From positions 1 through 32,618 of the forward strand of contig JAFMCM010000015.1 of NCBI GenBank assembly GCA_017857755.1: a stretch of 32,618 nucleotides of DNA. The letters are read 5' to 3'. Below the pieces are notes generated by a model, which was not told the DNA's origin, did no database searches, and saw nothing but the letters and a program-made list of their open reading frames with translations. Of this stretch, positions 19,324 through 26,982 are shown one piece after another. The position numbers and the translations under genes were made by a program. This DNA is from Methylophilaceae bacterium. GTDB lineage: Bacteria; Pseudomonadota; Gammaproteobacteria; Burkholderiales; Methylophilaceae. The first letter of the stretch is position 1. Every line of letters starts with the position of its first letter.

Positions 19324-19813
19324 CATCAACCCCACAAAAACAGACCATCATGTCGCTAAGCTAACGGCGCTTGCAATCGCTTTACACGTATTAGAAGCCG
19401 TCTTTCCATCACCATTGCCTGGCGTAAAACCTGGTGTTGCTAATATCATTACATTGTTTGTGTTAATACGCTATGGATTTGGCACAGCCGCATGGGTGAG
19501 TTTATTACGCGTATTTGCCAGTAGCTTATTGTTAGGCAACTTCCTGTCGCCTACTTTTGTCCTCAGCTTATCAGGCGCGCTCCTAAGCTTAGCCACATTA
19601 TGGCTTGCACAATACTTACCAAAACGCTATTTTAGCGTCATCTCCTTAAGTGTTTTGGCGGCTTTTGCGCATACCCTAGGACAGTTGTGCATCGTTAGAA
19701 TATGGCTTATTCCACATGCAGGCGTCAGTTACTTAATCCCAATCTTTGCTCTAGCCGCACTTATTTTTGGACTCATTAACGGCATTATTTGTGCGCGGCT
19801 GTTATCGAAATAG
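19304..19813 (+). CDS. Gx transporter family membrane protein (HepT-S1-like)
   Basis: This 169-residue membrane protein has about five hydrophobic helices and belongs to the family annotated as Gx transporter or heptaprenyl diphosphate synthase component I. The hallmark PSPLPGVKPGVANI is present near residue 36. The prenyl-synthase label of the family is historical, and the shape is more like a small-molecule (S-component-like) transporter. It starts inside the NusG-domain-II gene with a weak ribosome-binding site, which suggests coupled translation. Its role together with ApbE is inference. Confidence 0.8.
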   Translation: MTRSTISINPTKTDHHVAKLTALAIALHVLEAVFPSPLPGVKPGVANIITLFVLIRYGFGTAAWVSLLRVFASSLLLGNFLSPTFVLSLSGALLSLATLWLAQYLPKRYFSVISLSVLAAFAHTLGQLCIVRIWLIPHAGVSYLIPIFALAALIFGLINGIICARLLSK

Positions 19814-20013
19814 TCCATCTTGATCATACAAAGATTGCCACTCGTGCAAAACTCAACGGTATGGAAACTACCAAAGCTGAACGCGCCTTGTCTTGCCAAT
19901 CGCCGACAATCAGTTGGGTATCTAGAATAAACAGCAAAAAACATTTCTAATCAGCTTGATGAAACAGAAGGTGATAAAATAGGCACTTAACTTGTTGAGT
20001 TTGACAGTCTATT

Positions 20014-20181
20014 ATGATTAAAACCTTGTTGACCGTTTTAATGTTTGCTCTTTATAGCGTTTTAATTGCCTGCGGTACGCCTGGGCCTTTGTATATCCCT
20101 GAACAGCGTTATCCATTACCACAAACAGAGGTGGAAAAAACACCCAACCTAAAAACTGACAACGCTTCCACTAACCAATAA
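20014..20181 (+). CDS. lptM: LptM-like small lipoprotein
   Basis: This is a 55-residue lipoprotein with a signal peptide ending in the lipobox LIAC (Cys20), followed at once by GTPGPLYIPE. That matches the CGxxGPLYxP pattern of LptM (formerly YifL), a short lipoprotein that binds the LptD/LptE LPS-insertion complex and helps LptD form its native disulfides. The rest is a short Thr/Asn/Lys-rich tail with no further domain. It ends 11 bases before lysA, the usual proteobacterial neighbour. A TTGACA at 20001-20006 is too close to the start codon to be its own -35 box. Confidence 0.85.
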   Translation: MIKTLLTVLMFALYSVLIACGTPGPLYIPEQRYPLPQTEVEKTPNLKTDNASTNQ

Positions 20182-20192
20182 AAGACAAAACT

Positions 20193-21437
20193 GTGAATTT
20201 TTTTGAATTAAAAAATAGCGTGTTGCACGCTGAACATGTACCGCTAACGCACATTGCAGAGCAGTATGGCACACCTTGCTACGTGTATTCTAAGCAAGCC
20301 CTGACACAAGCATTTAATGACTTCCAAGCTGGGCTAACCAATACTGACCATTTAATTTGCTTCGCAGTTAAAGCCAATCCTAATCTTGCTGTTTTAAATG
20401 TGTTTGCAACATTAGGTGCGGGTTTTGATATTGTTTCTGGTGGAGAGCTAGCGCGTGTTTTAGCCGCTGGTGGCGACCCGCAAAAGGTGGTTTTTTCTGG
20501 CGTAGGTAAAACTGCTGATGAAATGCGCGCCGCTCTAGAAGCTGGCATTTTCTGTTTTAATGTAGAGTCTGCTAGTGAATTGGTGCGTTTAAACCATGTC
20601 GCTAGTGAGATGGGTAAAGTAGCGCCTGTTTCTTTGCGGGTGAACCCAGATGTGGATGCGAAAACACACCCTTATATTTCCACTGGCCTAAAAAACAATA
20701 AGTTTGGCGTTGCGTTTGAAGATGCCATTGCGGTTTATCAAGCAGCAGCAGCTATGCCGAATATTGCCATTCATGGCGTTGATTGCCATATTGGTTCACA
20801 GATTACTGAAATTGCCCCGTTTATTGATGCTTTAGACCGTGTACTAGGCTTAGTTGATGCTTTAGAGGCACATAATATTCCAATCTCTCATATTGATGTT
20901 GGTGGTGGTATTGGGATTACTTATGATGATGAAACACCGCCAGCATTTAAACAATATACCCAGGCGATTTTAGCGAAATTGAACCAAAAACAAGTCAAAC
21001 TCCTGTTTGAACCAGGTCGTGCATTAGTCGGCAATGCAGGTGTATTGCTCACCAAAGTTGAGTACCTCAAGCCAACTGAAAGTAAAAATTTCGCCGTTGT
21101 CGATGCCGCCATGAACGATTTAATGCGGCCTGCATTATATGATGCCTATCACGATATTGTGCTGGCACAAACACGAGATGGCGAAAAAACAGTATATGAG
21201 ATTGTTGGTCCAGTATGTGAAACAGGTGACTTTTTAGGCCATGATAGAGCCCTCAATTTACAAGAGGGCGACTTACTCGCCATTAAGTCAGCAGGGGCTT
21301 ATGCCATGAGCATGGCAAGCAATTACAACACCCGCGGCAGAGGGGCAGAAATCATGGTCGATGGCGAACAATGCCATATTGTAAGAGCCAGAGAGCAAAT
21401 CACGGATTTATTTGCATTAGAAAGAACGCTGCCCTAA
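20193..21437 (+). CDS. lysA: Diaminopimelate decarboxylase
   Basis: This 414-residue PLP enzyme of the fold-III (alanine racemase-like) class converts meso-diaminopimelate to lysine. The PLP lysine is Lys60 in CFAVKANPN. Other landmarks are VVFSGVGKT, the HIGSQ loop, GGGIGI for phosphate binding, FEPGRALVGNAG, and GPVCETGDFLGHDR with its catalytic Cys. The start is a GTG at 20193. No upstream ATG is in frame, and the N-terminus FFELKNSVLHAEHVPL fits homologues. dapF, often downstream in relatives, is absent here; the gene ends against convergent purU. Confidence 0.96.
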   Translation: MNFFELKNSVLHAEHVPLTHIAEQYGTPCYVYSKQALTQAFNDFQAGLTNTDHLICFAVKANPNLAVLNVFATLGAGFDIVSGGELARVLAAGGDPQKVVFSGVGKTADEMRAALEAGIFCFNVESASELVRLNHVASEMGKVAPVSLRVNPDVDAKTHPYISTGLKNNKFGVAFEDAIAVYQAAAAMPNIAIHGVDCHIGSQITEIAPFIDALDRVLGLVDALEAHNIPISHIDVGGGIGITYDDETPPAFKQYTQAILAKLNQKQVKLLFEPGRALVGNAGVLLTKVEYLKPTESKNFAVVDAAMNDLMRPALYDAYHDIVLAQTRDGEKTVYEIVGPVCETGDFLGHDRALNLQEGDLLAIKSAGAYAMSMASNYNTRGRGAEIMVDGEQCHIVRAREQITDLFALERTLP

Positions 21438-21551
21438 TCAAAACGACAGTGTGTGTCCTCATTATGCTAGTGTTCAGGCTATCCTTAGCCGATATACAAC
21501 CAGCTAATGCGCTCCAACTGACAAAGTTTAGCCCGATTTTAGATTGTGAAT

Positions 21552-21585
21552 ATAAAAAAACGGGGTCACGCTTCGCTTTTTTTAT
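21552..21585. terminator. Bidirectional terminator between lysA and purU
   Basis: ATAAAAAAACG (21552-21562) pairs with CG-C-TTTTTTTAT (21574-21585) with one bulged C and an 11-base loop. The A-run before and T-run after work on either strand, and the two flanking genes converge here, which fits a shared intrinsic terminator. The rest of the 163-base gap shows nothing I can name. Confidence 0.5.
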
Positions 21586-21600
21586 CAACCTCGGTCACGA

Positions 21601-22455
21601 TTAATCAAACACAACCGTTTTATTAGCATAGGTCAACACACGATTGTCAATATGCCATCTTACCGCTCTAGACAAAACAACGCGCTCCAAATCTCTGCCT
21701 TTTTGTAGTAAATCCTCGACCTGGTCGCGATGGGAAATTCTCGCAATATCTTGCTCAATGATGGGTCCTTCATCTAACACTTCCGTAACATAGTGTGCGG
21801 TAGCTCCAATTAACTTTACGCCTCGCTCAAACGCACGATGATAAGGCTTAGCACCGATGAATGCTGGTAAGAATGAATGATGTATATTAATAATTTTTTG
21901 TGGATAGCGCGCAACAAAATCAGATGACAATATTTGCATGTAGCGCGCCAATACAATCAAATCAATGTGGTAATCATCAAACAATTTGAATTGAGCATTT
22001 TCTGCCGCTATTTTGGTGTCTTTTGTAACAGGCACATGATGAAAATCAATCTGATAAAAATCAGCTAATGCTTTGGCATCTAAATGATTGCTGATAATTA
22101 GGGGGATTTCACAAGCTAATTCCCCTTGCTTATGTCGATGAAGCAAATCTACCAGACAGTGATCATATTGAGATACCATCAAAGCCAATCGTGGCTTGTG
22201 TGCCCCTAATTTCAGCTGCCACTTCATACCAAACTGGGTAGCGATTGGCGTAAAATGTTCAGCAAATGTAGATTCATCTATACTAAACTGATTTAAATCC
22301 CATTCAACACGCATTAAAAAAAGATGATTTTCTGCATCTTGATGTTGGTCTGCATGTAAAATATTAGCATTATGTTGATGCAAAAAATGGGCAATCGTCG
22401 CAACAATGCCTTTTGCGTCTGGACAAGTAATCAGTAAAGTAGCGGTGTTTTTCAT
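21601..22455 (-). CDS. purU: Formyltetrahydrofolate deformylase
   Basis: This 284-residue PurU hydrolyses 10-formyl-THF to formate and THF, balancing one-carbon pools. An N-terminal ACT domain (about residues 5-85, LLITCPDAKGIVATIAHFL) is followed by a formyltransferase-fold domain with the catalytic triad Asn190, His192 and Asp228 in INIHHSFLPAFIGAKPYH and VLDEGPIIEQD. The frame extends upstream to 22500, but the ATG at 22455 gives the normal family N-terminus, so I use it; no strong ribosome-binding site decides the matter. It is divergent from ispH across 106 bases. In a methylotroph it could matter for C1 traffic (inference). Confidence 0.93.
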   Translation of the reverse strand: MKNTATLLITCPDAKGIVATIAHFLHQHNANILHADQHQDAENHLFLMRVEWDLNQFSIDESTFAEHFTPIATQFGMKWQLKLGAHKPRLALMVSQYDHCLVDLLHRHKQGELACEIPLIISNHLDAKALADFYQIDFHHVPVTKDTKIAAENAQFKLFDDYHIDLIVLARYMQILSSDFVARYPQKIINIHHSFLPAFIGAKPYHRAFERGVKLIGATAHYVTEVLDEGPIIEQDIARISHRDQVEDLLQKGRDLERVVLSRAVRWHIDNRVLTYANKTVVFD

Positions 22456-22561
22456 GCTGTCTATTGGTAATTTTATATCGAGTTGATTATACCTGAACAC
22501 GTTTAAATTGCGCTAAGCCGATAGTAATCAGTATGTGATTAATCAGGTATGATAGGCATAT

Positions 22562-23524
22562 ATGACACAATTAGAAAATTTAGTTCAAGCCGATGTCGTG
22601 CTAGCCAATCCACGTGGATTTTGTGCAGGCGTTGATCGCGCGATTATTATCGTTGAACAAGCTTTAGAAAAATTTGGCGCACCCATTTATGTACGCAACG
22701 AAGTTGTTCACAATCAGTTTGTTGTTAATGAATTGCGTGAAAAAGGCGCGATATTCGTCAAAGATTTAGATGCCATCCCCAAAGGGAGTACCGTCATTTT
22801 TAGCGCACATGGCGTATCAAAAGCCGTGCGTGCTGAAGCCGATATACGTGGCTTGACCGCGTTTGACGCCACTTGCCCACTGGTCACAAAAGTCCATATT
22901 GAAGTGGCCAAAATGCGTAAAGAAAAGATGGAAATTGTGATGATTGGCCATAAAGGACATCCTGAAGTAGAGGGTACAATGGGACAATCAGATCAAGGAA
23001 TGTATTTGGTTGAAACTCCAGCTGATGTTGAGAAGCTGGTGGTGGTAGATGCCAATAAATTGGCTTATGTCACGCAAACAACGCTTTCCATAGATGACGC
23101 ACTCCAAGTTATTAACGCCTTAAAACATAAGTTCCCAGCAATTAAAGCACCAAAAAGTGATGATATTTGTTATGCCACACAAAACCGTCAAGATGCGATC
23201 AAAATCATGGCAAAAGATTGTGATTTGGTCATTATTGTTGGTTCCCCAAACAGCTCTAATTCCAACCGCCTTCGTGAAGTGGCAGAAAATCAAGGTGTTG
23301 AAGCTTATATGGTCGATAATGCTAGCTTCTTAAAACCTGAGTGGTTACTGAATAAAAAGAAAATTGGCGTTTCAGCAGGGGCATCAGCACCAGAGGTTCT
23401 GGTGAAAGAAGTCATTGCTGCCTTACAAAAGTTTGGTGCAAACAATATCCATGAACTTCAGGGTGTTATAGAAAGTGTGATTTTCAAGTTACCAAAGGAC
23501 CTGACCTCTGCCACAAAAAAATAA
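22562..23524 (+). CDS. ispH: 4-hydroxy-3-methylbut-2-enyl diphosphate reductase
   Basis: This 320-residue [4Fe-4S] enzyme performs the last step of the non-mevalonate isoprenoid pathway, making IPP and DMAPP. The three cluster cysteines are Cys21 ([13 protein letters not shown]), Cys105 (DATCPLV) and Cys203 ([10 protein letters not shown]). The substrate-pocket motifs [15 protein letters not shown] and [12 protein letters not shown] are intact. Its last 17 bases overlap the apparent start of nudB. A TATGAT at 22548-22553 is too close to the ATG to be a confident -10 box. Confidence 0.97.
   Translation: MTQLENLVQADVVLANPRGFCAGVDRAIIIVEQALEKFGAPIYVRNEVVHNQFVVNELREKGAIFVKDLDAIPKGSTVIFSAHGVSKAVRAEADIRGLTAFDATCPLVTKVHIEVAKMRKEKMEIVMIGHKGHPEVEGTMGQSDQGMYLVETPADVEKLVVVDANKLAYVTQTTLSIDDALQVINALKHKFPAIKAPKSDDICYATQNRQDAIKIMAKDCDLVIIVGSPNSSNSNRLREVAENQGVEAYMVDNASFLKPEWLLNKKKIGVSAGASAPEVLVKEVIAALQKFGANNIHELQGVIESVIFKLPKDLTSATKK
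23494..23499 (+). promoter_or_regulatory. Ribosome-binding site before the CTG start of nudB
   Basis: AAAGGA inside the end of ispH lies 8 bases before the CTG at 23508. It is the feature that singles out this codon as the likely nudB start. Confidence 0.55.
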
Positions 23525-23963
23525 AACTCCCGTTTCAGCTCTAATTCTGATTCATACTGCTGATTTACAAGTCCTAATTATGGAAAGGGCAGATAGAGCT
23601 GGCTTTTGGCAGTCGGTCACAGGAAGCCTAGAAAACGATGAAACCCCTTATCAAGCCGCTATTCGTGAAGTGTATGAAGAAACTGGCTTAATTGCATTGG
23701 ATTACGACTTTCAAGACTGGCAGGTAACAAACACTTATGAAATTTACCCACATTGGCGTCATCGCTATGCCGATGGCGTGACAGAAAACGTAGAGCATTT
23801 GTTCGGCCTTACCCTTCCAAGTCCTTTACCTGTTTCATTAGCACCTAATGAGCACCTCCGTTACGAATGGGTCGACTGGCGAGAAGCGGCGAAGCGGGTT
23901 TTTTCATGGACCAATATTGATGCACTGAAAAGATTGGGTGAAAAGCATCAATTGCGCCTTTAG
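23508..23963 (+). CDS. nudB: Dihydroneopterin triphosphate diphosphatase, CTG start
   Basis: This Nudix hydrolase of the NudB type removes pyrophosphate from dihydroneopterin triphosphate in folate synthesis. The Nudix box is perfect (G-x5-E-x7-REV-x-EE-x-GL, from GSLENDET to REVYEETGL), preceded by [11 protein letters not shown] and followed by [16 protein letters not shown] as in NudB. The first in-frame ATG is at 23580, but the 24 codons before it encode [19 protein letters not shown], which aligns with the first beta strands of NudB (PVSILVVIYA in E. coli, from memory). Between the upstream in-frame stop at 23502 and 23580 there is no ATG, GTG or TTG; the CTG at 23508 has an AAAGGA site 8 bases before it. 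I therefore annotate 151 residues from CTG, overlapping ispH by 17 bases. Confidence 0.8.
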   Translation: MPQKNKTPVSALILIHTADLQVLIMERADRAGFWQSVTGSLENDETPYQAAIREVYEETGLIALDYDFQDWQVTNTYEIYPHWRHRYADGVTENVEHLFGLTLPSPLPVSLAPNEHLRYEWVDWREAAKRVFSWTNIDALKRLGEKHQLRL

Positions 23964-23966
23964 AGG

Positions 23967-23994
23967 TTTCCATTATCAATCGCAACGTTATAAA
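23967..23994 (+). promoter_or_regulatory. Weak promoter candidate for nadA
   Basis: TTTCCA (23967-23972) and TATAAA (23989-23994) are 16 bases apart in the 68-base gap before nadA. The match to the -35 consensus is only 4 of 6, so nadA may equally be read from upstream. Confidence 0.25.
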
Positions 23995-24031
23995 ATCAAT
24001 CTTTAATCCATATTTAAGTTTTAAATCAATT

Positions 24032-25135
24032 ATGCAAGTACACGCCGCACCTATCCAATTCGATCATTTTCAGTCTAAAAAAAATGATGACTGCCAAGCA
24101 CGTATTTTGGCTGCGCGGAAAAAGCTAGGTAAACGCTTGGTGATTTTGGGTCATCACTATCAGCATGAAAGTGTTTATCGCCATGCCGATTTCTCGGGTG
24201 ATTCGCTCAAACTCTCTAAATATTGCGAAAACTTAGATGCAGAATTTATTGTATTTTTAGGCGTTCATTTTATGGCAGAAGTGGCTGATATTCTCAGCCG
24301 TCCAGAACAGGTCGTCATTTTACCTGATTTGGCCGCGGGTTGCTCAATGGCCGATATGGCAAATCTAGCAAAAGTGGAGCGTAGCTTCCGCGAACTAAAC
24401 AACGTCCTCAATTTTGATGAAACCATCACACCAGTGACTTATATCAACTCGGCCGCAGATTTAAAAGCTTTTTGTGGTGAGCATGGTGGCATTGTTTGCA
24501 CCAGCACCAATGCCCCAAAAATTCTGGATTGGAGCTTTAAACAGCGTGAGAAAGTGTTGTTTTTCCCTGATCAAAATTTAGGTCGTTGGAGTGGTTATCA
24601 AATGGGCATTCCTTTGGAACAAATGCCTATTTGGGATCCAGACCAACCACAAGGTGGCTTGACCATAGAACAAATCAAAAACGCGAAGATACTATTATGG
24701 AAAGGGCACTGTGCAGTGCACCAAATGTTCCGCCCACAAAATATTGAGCAGTTCAAACAAGTGCACCCAGATGGGCAAGTGATTTCACATCCTGAAGCGC
24801 CATTTGACGTCTGTCTCAACTCAGATTTTGTCGGCTCAACCGAATATATTTTAAAAACAGTTTCTGAAGCAGCGCCCAATACTAAATGGCTAGTTGGAAC
24901 GGAATTAAACTTGGTCACGCGCTTAGCAGAACAAATGCAGCCTCAAGGTAAGCTTGTGCAATTTATGAGTCATGTGGTGTGTGAATGCTCCACCATGGCT
25001 CGGATTGACCCACAACATTTAGCTTGGGTGTTAGAAAATTTAGTCGACGGCAATATTGTGAACCAAATCACTGTGCCTGCTGATGAAGCTGTATTAGCCA
25101 AGCTGACTTTAGACCGTATGTTAGCGGCTTCTTAA
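24032..25135 (+). CDS. nadA: Quinolinate synthase
   Basis: This 367-residue [4Fe-4S] enzyme condenses iminoaspartate with DHAP to quinolinate in NAD synthesis. Likely cluster cysteines are Cys104 (AAGCSMADMA), Cys227 (KGHCAVHQMF) and Cys317 or Cys319 (VVCECSTM). The ILGHHYQHESVYRHAD segment near the N-terminus and GTELNLVTRL near the C-terminus are family landmarks. The stop codon is directly followed by the ATG of the HIT gene with no bases between. No good ribosome-binding site is visible. Confidence 0.96.
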   Translation: MQVHAAPIQFDHFQSKKNDDCQARILAARKKLGKRLVILGHHYQHESVYRHADFSGDSLKLSKYCENLDAEFIVFLGVHFMAEVADILSRPEQVVILPDLAAGCSMADMANLAKVERSFRELNNVLNFDETITPVTYINSAADLKAFCGEHGGIVCTSTNAPKILDWSFKQREKVLFFPDQNLGRWSGYQMGIPLEQMPIWDPDQPQGGLTIEQIKNAKILLWKGHCAVHQMFRPQNIEQFKQVHPDGQVISHPEAPFDVCLNSDFVGSTEYILKTVSEAAPNTKWLVGTELNLVTRLAEQMQPQGKLVQFMSHVVCECSTMARIDPQHLAWVLENLVDGNIVNQITVPADEAVLAKLTLDRMLAAS

Positions 25136-25594
25136 ATGGCTGCATCCAACGACTGCGCACTATGCCAACCCAGCGCAAAACTTCTTTTATGGCAAGACGA
25201 CTTTTGTCGAGTGGTGCTATTGAATGACGCTGACTATCCAGCCTATTGCAGGGTAGAGCTTAAAGCACATGTGAAAGAAATGACTGATTTAACGCCAGCA
25301 GACCGCGCTAAAACGATGAATGTCGTCTTTGCGGTGGAAACAGCCATCAGAGAAGTGATACAACCCGATAAAGTCAACTTAGCTAGCTTGGGTAATAAAA
25401 CACCGCATGTGCATTGGCATGTTATTCCTAGGTTTGAAAATGATAAACATTTTCCGAATAGTCATTGGGGTGAAGCGACTCAAACTGGCAACCCGCCACC
25501 ACTTTCGTTGGCGATTTTAAGTCAACTTAAAACAAAGATAGCAGCGTGTACCAACGCCTTGCATACATCATCTAGTCTATCAGTAAACGTTTAA
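25136..25594 (+). CDS. HIT family hydrolase
   Basis: This 152-residue histidine-triad protein has the active site H91-V-H93-W-H95 in HVHWHVIPRF. HIT enzymes cleave nucleotide-phosphoramidate or dinucleoside-polyphosphate bonds; the precise substrate cannot be told from sequence. An N-terminal CALC motif could bind a metal, as in some HIT proteins. It starts immediately after the nadA stop. Its 3' end overlaps the 3' end of the convergent ferredoxin gene by 23 bases. Confidence 0.9.
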   Translation: MAASNDCALCQPSAKLLLWQDDFCRVVLLNDADYPAYCRVELKAHVKEMTDLTPADRAKTMNVVFAVETAIREVIQPDKVNLASLGNKTPHVHWHVIPRFENDKHFPNSHWGEATQTGNPPPLSLAILSQLKTKIAACTNALHTSSSLSVNV

Positions 25595-25886
25595 CAACTT
25601 TGCCATTGACAAGATGGCTTTCAATAATCTCATCTATATCTTCGTGATCCACGAAGGTATACCAAACCGCCTCAGGATATACCACCATAACTGGGCCCTC
25701 TCCACAACGGTCAAGGCAACCTGCACGATTAATCCGTGTTTTACCTATACCACTTAAGCTTTGTTCTTTCACTTGCGCTTTCATATGCGTAAAAGCCGCC
25801 TCAGCACCTTTATCTTGACAGCAAGATTCGCCATCTGGGCGTTTGTTTAAACAGAAAAATACGTGGTGTTTGAAATGGGTAGTCAT
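25572..25886 (-). CDS. Thioredoxin-like [2Fe-2S] ferredoxin
   Basis: This is a 104-residue protein of the (2Fe-2S) thioredoxin-like ferredoxin family. Probable cluster ligands are Cys12 (HHVFFCLN), Cys22 or Cys23 (GESCCQDKG), Cys57 (INRAGCLDRC) and Cys61. The family landmarks GPVMVVYPEAVWY and the acidic C-terminal helix are present. The frame extends to a TTG at 25895; I use the ATG at 25886 because homologues start just before the first Cys. Redox partners are unknown. It is convergent with the HIT gene. Confidence 0.88.
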   Translation of the reverse strand: MTTHFKHHVFFCLNKRPDGESCCQDKGAEAAFTHMKAQVKEQSLSGIGKTRINRAGCLDRCGEGPVMVVYPEAVWYTFVDHEDIDEIIESHLVNGKVVKRLLID

Positions 25887-26026
25887 GTCAATCAACTCAT
25901 TGTTTGTGAATATAGGATTATAGCCGATGGATACGTCATTCAGATTGCAAAGTCAGGCAAGGCTTTCCAGCTAGTGGTTCAAACAAAATCAACACCACAG
26001 GACTTTCAAAGGTCGTGACTTGAGAC

Positions 26027-26977
26027 CTACTTTGTGTAGATAGCCCCTTCATTCGTGAAAGTCCACGTGCGTGTAATGCCTAAAATATCAGTTGTTTTAC
26101 GCATTTCTTCCGAGAATTTTGCATATGGTGCAGCAAGTTTCACAATATTAATAGCGGCGTCATCTAACACTTTTGAACCAGAGCTTCTATCAATTGTGAT
26201 GTCTTCAACGGTACCTTCTGCACGGATTGAAACAGTTAATTGTAATCGCCCATAAATCTTTTGATTGCTGGCAGCGGCTGGATAGTTCATATTACCGATG
26301 CGTTCCACTTTTTGTCGCCAGGCTTCTAAATAAAGTGCATCGTCTACAGCTTTAGTGCGAGCCCCTAAAAAGCGTCTTTTAGGTCGCTTTTGATACTGTT
26401 CTTGTTGTTTAGCAATTTGCGCTTCTAGGCGGTCGATTTCTAGGCTAGCCGCCAGCAAAGCCTCTCGATTAAATGGTTTTTCAAGTACGTTCTCAGTCGA
26501 TTGTTGGCTCTCAATCTTGCGTGTTTTAGCGGTTGGTGTTGCTTGATAATCGACTGGTCGCTCAGCATTCAGTTGAGTCAATAAGGTTTTTGCTTGATTT
26601 TCTAATGCTGCAACACGCTGCTCTGCTTGCTCTGCCTCCGCTTTTACTTGAACAGATTTCGCCGCTGTCCTTGATGCTTTCTTTGCTTGTAACTTTGCAT
26701 CAGCCTGCTTGTTTGGTAGCATCGGCAACATTGATTTTGCTTGTCGATTCTCATCAGTATTGCCGCCACGATCTAAATTCGCCTGCGCAATATGCTCAGC
26801 ATGGTCTGGCGCTTTTTCTGTTTTTGCGTTCACCAACACCACTTCTAGCGGTGGTAAGCGATTCATGATTTGTTTAAGTTCTGGTTCAAACTTAACCGCT
26901 AGTAATACGATATGTGCAGTGACAGAGAACCAAATCGCGATTGCAAAAGGCGTCAGTTTGTTATAAAAACGTTTCAC
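26027..26977 (-). CDS. TonB C-terminal-domain protein with coiled-coil linker
   Basis: This 316-residue protein has one N-terminal membrane helix (about residues 10-28), a long periplasmic linker, and a TonB-type C-terminal domain (about residues 231-307, NYPAAASNQKIYGRLQLTVS then VEDITIDRSSGSKVLDDAA). The linker is not the Pro/Glu/Lys-rich spacer of classical TonB; it is Ala/Gln/Lys-rich and predicted by eye to form coiled coils (about 112-140 and 175-200). No exbB or exbD is nearby. The start is a GTG at 26977, needed to include the membrane helix. It lies 5 bases after mpl and is probably cotranscribed with it. It may energise an outer-membrane transporter or play a TolA-like envelope role. 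Confidence 0.82.
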   Translation of the reverse strand: MKRFYNKLTPFAIAIWFSVTAHIVLLAVKFEPELKQIMNRLPPLEVVLVNAKTEKAPDHAEHIAQANLDRGGNTDENRQAKSMLPMLPNKQADAKLQAKKASRTAAKSVQVKAEAEQAEQRVAALENQAKTLLTQLNAERPVDYQATPTAKTRKIESQQSTENVLEKPFNREALLAASLEIDRLEAQIAKQQEQYQKRPKRRFLGARTKAVDDALYLEAWRQKVERIGNMNYPAAASNQKIYGRLQLTVSIRAEGTVEDITIDRSSGSKVLDDAAINIVKLAAPYAKFSEEMRKTTDILGITRTWTFTNEGAIYTK

Positions 26978-26982
26978 TCAAT

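Noticed and set aside
21562-21600. Direct repeat GGTCACG at two sites about 30 bases apart
   Set aside because: Only two short copies, one inside the terminator loop; no evidence of an operator.
21464-21604. Short plus-strand frame after lysA with a hydrophobic start
   Set aside because: It runs through the AT-rich terminator-like repeat and into the purU stop region, has no ribosome-binding site and no recognisable family.
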